Source of the DNA: Candidatus Bathyarchaeia archaeon
GTDB taxonomy: Archaea; Thermoproteota; Bathyarchaeia; Bathyarchaeales; Bathycorpusculaceae
Length of the DNA stretch: 64,000 nt
Direction of reading: 5' to 3'
Assembly (NCBI GenBank): GCA_038873195.1
Contig: JAVZEV010000001.1
Coordinates: 1,330,490 to 1,394,489 of the forward strand
A program made the translations under genes and the position numbers. The notes under the pieces were generated by a model. It saw nothing but the letters and a program-made list of their open reading frames with translations, did no database searches and was not told where the DNA came from. The first letter of the stretch is position 1; each line of letters starts with the position of its first letter. Positions 60,557-64,000 of the stretch are shown piece by piece.

Positions 60557-61609
60557 ATGATGCTCAAAGTAACCCCTTTATGGTGTTTTCTACTAGTCTT
60601 GTCACTAATTCCAAATCATGCACATTCAGCGTCACTAAGTGGAAAAGAAGGGTGCATTGCTTATCTGCAGTGGTGTTTTGTATCGGAATTAAATTTTTGT
60701 TTCGATGCTCCTACTGTAGCCCCAAAATGGGTTTGGATTACAGATAACAAGATTGCCTATTTCAGCCTTTTGTCTTATGCACCAGACATTGCATACAAAA
60801 TAAGAAACCAACTTCAGAATATAACTGAAACCTATAATCTTCCAAAGGATGATTGTAAACTCCCCATAACTTACAAGCATGACCCTATTTTTGGTGTTCC
60901 GCTTCCAAGTCATAATGGATTTAATTTTTCCATTCAAATTAGTCTTTTCAATCAATCTGGTTATGAAATAAAACATGATATTGCAAACTCCACAGAAATA
61001 ATAAATGATTGGGATGAATATGCCGACCTGTGCATTTATGAAGCATTAGACCAGCACCTTAAAGGCAACGACACCAAAGCCCGACAATACGTTGACCGTG
61101 TAATCTCAATGTGGGACGGTTACGGCATCGCAGACAAAATCTACCAAATGAATCACCACTACGAAACATACAAGTTAGGTCTCCTTTACATTGCAAAAAA
61201 CATCTTAGACTATGCTATTCTGCCTTTTGAAGATAAACTTGTCACAATGGTATGGAGACAACAAAATGCGTCTACTGGAGGAATCCACACTCATTACAGG
61301 CGCTCTGGAGATAAACTTTGGTCTGAAGATCTCTATTCAGATACGAATGTTGAAACAACCGCTTTCATTTTATGGTCAAATATCCCATATAATTCCACAA
61401 TAGAAAAGCCATGGTATGAAGACTCCAGAATAGTCACTCCAATAATAATTTTGGTTATTGTATGCATTTTTGTCTTTAAAAAATATTTATGGAAGAGAAT
61501 ACGCAAGTGCTTTCTGAATAATGTTAATGTGTGGTTTCATGTTCTTTTTGAATCTGGGAATACAAAACTTAACAATTATGAAAAGAATTATCAAAACCAC
61601 TATTATTAA
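60557..61609 (+). CDS. Secreted membrane-anchored protein, possible alpha-toroid domain
   Basis: The 350 residues have a signal peptide (TPLWCFLLVLSLIPNHAHS) and a C-terminal membrane helix (VTPIIILVIVCIFVFKKYL) with a basic cytoplasmic end. The middle (residues 150-290) contains helix pairs such as YEALDQHLKGNDTKARQYVD and YKLGLLYIAKNILDYAIL, reminiscent of alpha/alpha toroid proteins, then GGIHTHYRRSGDKLWSED. No firm family. The last 41 codons overlap the opposite-strand signal peptidase gene by 123 bases, unusually long for convergent genes. Confidence 0.65.
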   Translation: MMLKVTPLWCFLLVLSLIPNHAHSASLSGKEGCIAYLQWCFVSELNFCFDAPTVAPKWVWITDNKIAYFSLLSYAPDIAYKIRNQLQNITETYNLPKDDCKLPITYKHDPIFGVPLPSHNGFNFSIQISLFNQSGYEIKHDIANSTEIINDWDEYADLCIYEALDQHLKGNDTKARQYVDRVISMWDGYGIADKIYQMNHHYETYKLGLLYIAKNILDYAILPFEDKLVTMVWRQQNASTGGIHTHYRRSGDKLWSEDLYSDTNVETTAFILWSNIPYNSTIEKPWYEDSRIVTPIIILVIVCIFVFKKYLWKRIRKCFLNNVNVWFHVLFESGNTKLNNYEKNYQNHYY

Positions 61610-62215
61610 CACACCCGAATAGTTAGATACAAAAAATACTATGTGACCAATCCAAGGAATTCGAAAAATAACTTTACCGACCAGAAGCTTTTCCGAAATC
61701 ATGCCGTTCCAAGTGCAGTTTCCAGCGTAATCAGACCAAACGTCGTATTCCCTTTCGCCCAGCGGTTCAGGCCATTTGTGTATTCCTTTTCCGTCACTTT
61801 TCGTCTGAAAATAGATTACGCCGTCCACTTCTATTTTAGCTACAACCCGTGTTATGATTATTCCGCTTTCTTGAGAAGAACCAGCTTGTGGTGTACGAAA
61901 AACTACGATGTCGCTGTTTGGATATTCAGAGTTAACGTTCTCTGCGCTTACTCCTTGAACCACTATTATGTCTCCTCTATGCAGCGTATGTTCAAACGGA
62001 TGCGTAAAACCATCACATGAGCCTTGCACAGCGCACATGTCGCCTGAAGAAACAAGAAGCAGAGGCTGCTCTGTGTTCAACGCAAATTTTAATGCGAACC
62101 AAAAACCTAAAAGTCCAACAGTCAACACTAAAAGGAATATAACAATCTTTAGAAGTCTTCTTTTGCAGACGTCTTGAAGTTTTGCAAAACCTAGTTTGCG
62201 TGGCTTTGACTGCAT
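61487..62215 (-). CDS. Signal peptidase I paralogue apparently lacking catalytic residues
   Basis: The 242 residues have the S26B layout: N-terminal membrane helix (LLKIVIFLLVLTVGLLGFWF), beta core and C-terminal helix (LIIVVLIILFIIVKF). At the site of the nucleophile, where active relatives have SxSM, this protein reads SSGDM. Where they have VHR with the general-base histidine it reads ITRVV. The Asp-bearing KSDG remains. Both Ser and His appear replaced, so it is probably an inactive partner or uses another mechanism. It lies 13 bases after a full-length active-looking paralogue on the same strand. Confidence 0.78.
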   Translation of the reverse strand: MQSKPRKLGFAKLQDVCKRRLLKIVIFLLVLTVGLLGFWFALKFALNTEQPLLLVSSGDMCAVQGSCDGFTHPFEHTLHRGDIIVVQGVSAENVNSEYPNSDIVVFRTPQAGSSQESGIIITRVVAKIEVDGVIYFQTKSDGKGIHKWPEPLGEREYDVWSDYAGNCTWNGMISEKLLVGKVIFRIPWIGHIVFFVSNYSGVLIIVVLIILFIIVKFCIPRFKKNMKPHINIIQKALAYSLP

Positions 62216-62228
62216 ATTCCTAAGTGTA

Positions 62229-63224
62229 CTATTTTGTTAATATAGGCTTTTGAGCCTCAACAACGGTTTCCACCTTTTTCCTACGTCTCAGAAATTTCAC
62301 CAGTTCCCAAACGTCCACCATTATCAAGAGAATTATTGCAGCTTGAGCCCACGAGAAGGTTGGAACACCCAATCGTATTCCCTCATGTGCACCGTCGCTT
62401 ACGTTGGCATTGATTGTGTAGGATAGGAAGTTGGAAATAAGATAAACTTCGTGAACGTTGCTGAAGTTGTCGTGAAACTCTACGTCAGGATACATTCCCT
62501 GGATTGGAACATTTTGCGCTGGGTTGGCTCCGGGCTGCCAAAAAGTGAAGGCTCCCCATAAACTAAAGGCTATAAAAGTTATGATTAGCATGTTTATGAC
62601 AAGAAGATAAACCATGTTTAGGCTGATTTTTCCAAACAGTTTCTTCTCTTTCCATATCACTGTCTTTTCACCTTGTTTCTCTTCTTTTTCACTTTCAAAG
62701 GGAAACGTCAGAAACAACACAATTATAATGATGATTACAATTGTGAACAGATACATGTTTGCCTTCGACTGCATAAGCAGCGCTAAATTGCCAACCCAAG
62801 GAATTTTTCCCACAACTTTTCCAACAAGTAGGGATGCGGGCCAAGGAGAAAATTGGTCTCTTTCTCCGGGAACGTTGTCTCCTTTTGTGTAGATGATGTA
62901 GCCGCTACTGGTGTTTTCTATTCTGACGGCTCTGTGGACAATAAGGTCTTCTGGTTTAGATTTGTTTCTGAAGACGACGATGTCTCCGTCGAGGTAGTTG
63001 GCGTGGATTTGTTCTGGTGGTACACCTTGGACTATTATTAGGTCGCCTACCTTTAGTGTTGGCAGCATGCTTGTGGAGGCTACTGCTAATGCGGGGTGTT
63101 CAGTGTTAAGCGCAAACTGTACACCATACCAGAACCCGAAAACTATGCCCAACATTAAGAGAATCGTTATTATAGTTTGGACATACTCGTTTTTCCACAG
63201 TTTCTTGAGTGTTGCCGTTGCCAA
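62229..63224 (-). CDS. Signal peptidase I, archaeal S26B type
   Basis: The 331-residue enzyme shows ASTSMLPTLKVGD with the catalytic serine near residue 53, GDIVVFRNKS, the general-base histidine in LIVHRAV near residue 96 and KGDN near 115. It cleaves signal peptides of secreted precursors outside the membrane. Beyond the core it has two extra C-terminal membrane helices (about 200-225 and 290-310) with an outer loop, longer than a minimal archaeal enzyme. The start is TTG at 63224 with AAGAAGG upstream. The next gene downstream is its degenerate paralogue. Confidence 0.9.
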   Translation of the reverse strand: MATATLKKLWKNEYVQTIITILLMLGIVFGFWYGVQFALNTEHPALAVASTSMLPTLKVGDLIIVQGVPPEQIHANYLDGDIVVFRNKSKPEDLIVHRAVRIENTSSGYIIYTKGDNVPGERDQFSPWPASLLVGKVVGKIPWVGNLALLMQSKANMYLFTIVIIIIIVLFLTFPFESEKEEKQGEKTVIWKEKKLFGKISLNMVYLLVINMLIITFIAFSLWGAFTFWQPGANPAQNVPIQGMYPDVEFHDNFSNVHEVYLISNFLSYTINANVSDGAHEGIRLGVPTFSWAQAAIILLIMVDVWELVKFLRRRKKVETVVEAQKPILTK

Positions 63225-63352
63225 TTTTGTGCCTTCTTTGTATTGGGAGTTCTTGTTGTTTTAGGCTTCTATGCTTTAAAACTTACCGCTTTTTAAGCAG
63301 TTGAAAAATAGGGGGGAGGAGGGGGTAAGTGCGAAGCGCTGATGAGTGGAGT

Positions 63353-63523
63353 TTAAACTTTCTTCTTGCTTAGGACTTCTCGGAATGGTTTCTTACATTT
63401 GGGGCAGTCGAAAAGTCCGATTTCCAACTGCATTCTTTTTCCTGATTTGTCTGGGCGTCCAGCCATTGTCCACTTCTTCTTTGGCGATGAGACGACGGTT
63501 CCGCATTTTGGACATTTAGCCAT
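63353..63523 (-). CDS. 56-residue zinc ribbon protein
   Basis: This short frame encodes 56 residues with two CPxC pairs: MAKCPKCGTVV at the start and FDCPKCKKPF near residue 39, a complete zinc ribbon. KKKWTMAGRPDKSGKRMQ between them and FREVLSKKKV at the end are basic. GGAGGAAATTAA directly precedes the ATG, a perfect ribosome site. Proteins of this look are widespread in archaea; nucleic-acid binding is likely but not shown. It precedes the signal peptidase pair on the same strand. Confidence 0.85.
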   Translation of the reverse strand: MAKCPKCGTVVSSPKKKWTMAGRPDKSGKRMQLEIGLFDCPKCKKPFREVLSKKKV

Positions 63524-63717
63524 TTAATTTCCTCCAATATTCTCAGTATCCATGGTTTCATATGATGGTAGATAAAAAACTTTCCATTGTTTTCGGATAG
63601 AAAAGTTGCGCTTGGACATTTTGTTTAAACATTTTTATTGCAAAAGCATGGTGATGATTTGGCAAAGACTTTTAAATTAAAGCCTAAAAATGGGTACGTG
63701 GCTGGTTGGAATCGCTT

Positions 63718-64000
63718 ATGGAAGAAGATTTGGCGCTGTTTGCTGTGGGTTATGCGGTTAAATTTGGCGCGGATTACGTGGATGTGAGGCTTGAAGACCA
63801 TTATAATGAGCTTATAACCGTTGCTGATGGCAAGGTTCAACGTGGAGTCATTAATCGGAAGCGTGGATTGGGCGTTAGAACGCTGGTTAATGGTGCATGG
63901 GGTTTTCAGTCAACGACAAATTTAAGTAAAAATGGAGTTAAGCAAGCGGTGGAAATTGCATTCAAAATAGCAAAAGCATCAAGCCGGCATGTCCATGCGC
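63718..64000 (+). CDS. TldD/PmbA-family metalloprotease-like protein, C-terminus outside window
   Basis: The 94 visible residues match the N-terminus of TldD/PmbA proteins: MEEDLALFAVGYAVKFGADY, VRLEDHYNELITVADGKVQR, RKRGLGVRTLVNGAWGFQST and a helix with KQAVEIAFKIAKA. TldD/PmbA proteins process small peptides and modified microcins, and archaeal members probably degrade unfolded peptides. The ATG at 63718 follows GGTTGGAAT. The frame is open to the last base. Confidence 0.88.
   Translation, partial: MEEDLALFAVGYAVKFGADYVDVRLEDHYNELITVADGKVQRGVINRKRGLGVRTLVNGAWGFQSTTNLSKNGVKQAVEIAFKIAKASSRHVHA

Overview
This 64 kb window is from an archaeon. It encodes a proteasome alpha subunit, TATA-binding protein, Orc1/Cdc6, RadA, elongation factor 2, TiaS, Tsr3, pyruvoyl arginine decarboxylase, archaeal-type AlaRS and LeuRS, and an intron-bearing tRNA. 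The 16S rRNA gene stands alone inside its own processing stem, with no 23S gene in the remaining 21 kb. Base composition is moderate (roughly 40% GC by eye). Together with the mix of crenarchaeal-like and euryarchaeal-like genes, this fits Candidatus Bathyarchaeia or a relative; that assignment is inference and no database search was possible. Translation starts are often TTG or GTG and are preceded by GGAGG- or GGTGA-type Shine-Dalgarno sequences, matching the 16S 3' end ATCACCTCCT.

Layout. 1-5 kb: proteasome alpha (cut by the window edge), macro-domain protein, LysE-like exporter, Tsr3 rRNA modification enzyme, NAD(P)HX repair enzyme. 5-21 kb: translation and RNA genes (TiaS, AlaRS, LeuRS, a tRNA-Arg with two introns, MtnA-EndA-HisRS operon, an RsmB-type methyltransferase with a Nip7-like partner), mixed with small DNA-repair-like genes and a frameshifted acetyltransferase. 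21-30 kb: EF-2, a split LysO exporter, GalT, and a tpiA / DUF89 phosphatase / glycogen debranching operon, then arginine decarboxylase. 30-35 kb: Orc1/Cdc6 with two small companion genes, followed by molybdenum cofactor genes moaC, moaB and moaA. 35-41 kb: acetyltransferase, phosphoesterase, winged-helix regulators, a secreted anchored protein and a processive membrane glycosyltransferase. 41-43.4 kb: the solitary 16S rRNA locus, with a structured leader, an 18-bp processing stem and a decayed protein gene on each side. 43.4-48.6 kb: an EVE-McrB/McrC type IV restriction pair, a 36-residue ORF and RqcH/NEMF. 48.7-64 kb: RadA, an ABC exporter, two-subunit fumarase, a three-gene membrane operon, N-terminal acetyltransferase, LarA-like protein, MBL hydrolase, PyrE-like PRTase, TBP, a secreted protein, two tandem signal peptidase paralogues (one apparently without catalytic residues), a tiny zinc ribbon protein, and the start of a TldD/PmbA protein.

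How the parts connect. Arginine decarboxylase makes the agmatine that TiaS attaches to tRNA-Ile2. The EndA copy here has lost its catalytic histidine, as expected of the structural half of a heterotetrameric splicing enzyme. Such broad-specificity enzymes are what non-canonical introns, like the D-loop intron in this window's tRNA-Arg, require. The most unexplained signal is a 33-bp sequence that occurs perfectly twice (beside the GIY-YIG/leuS spacer and beside the 16S gene) and degenerately a third time. Each copy carries a TATA-like core, a CCCCTC block and repeated GGTTGA-type iterons.
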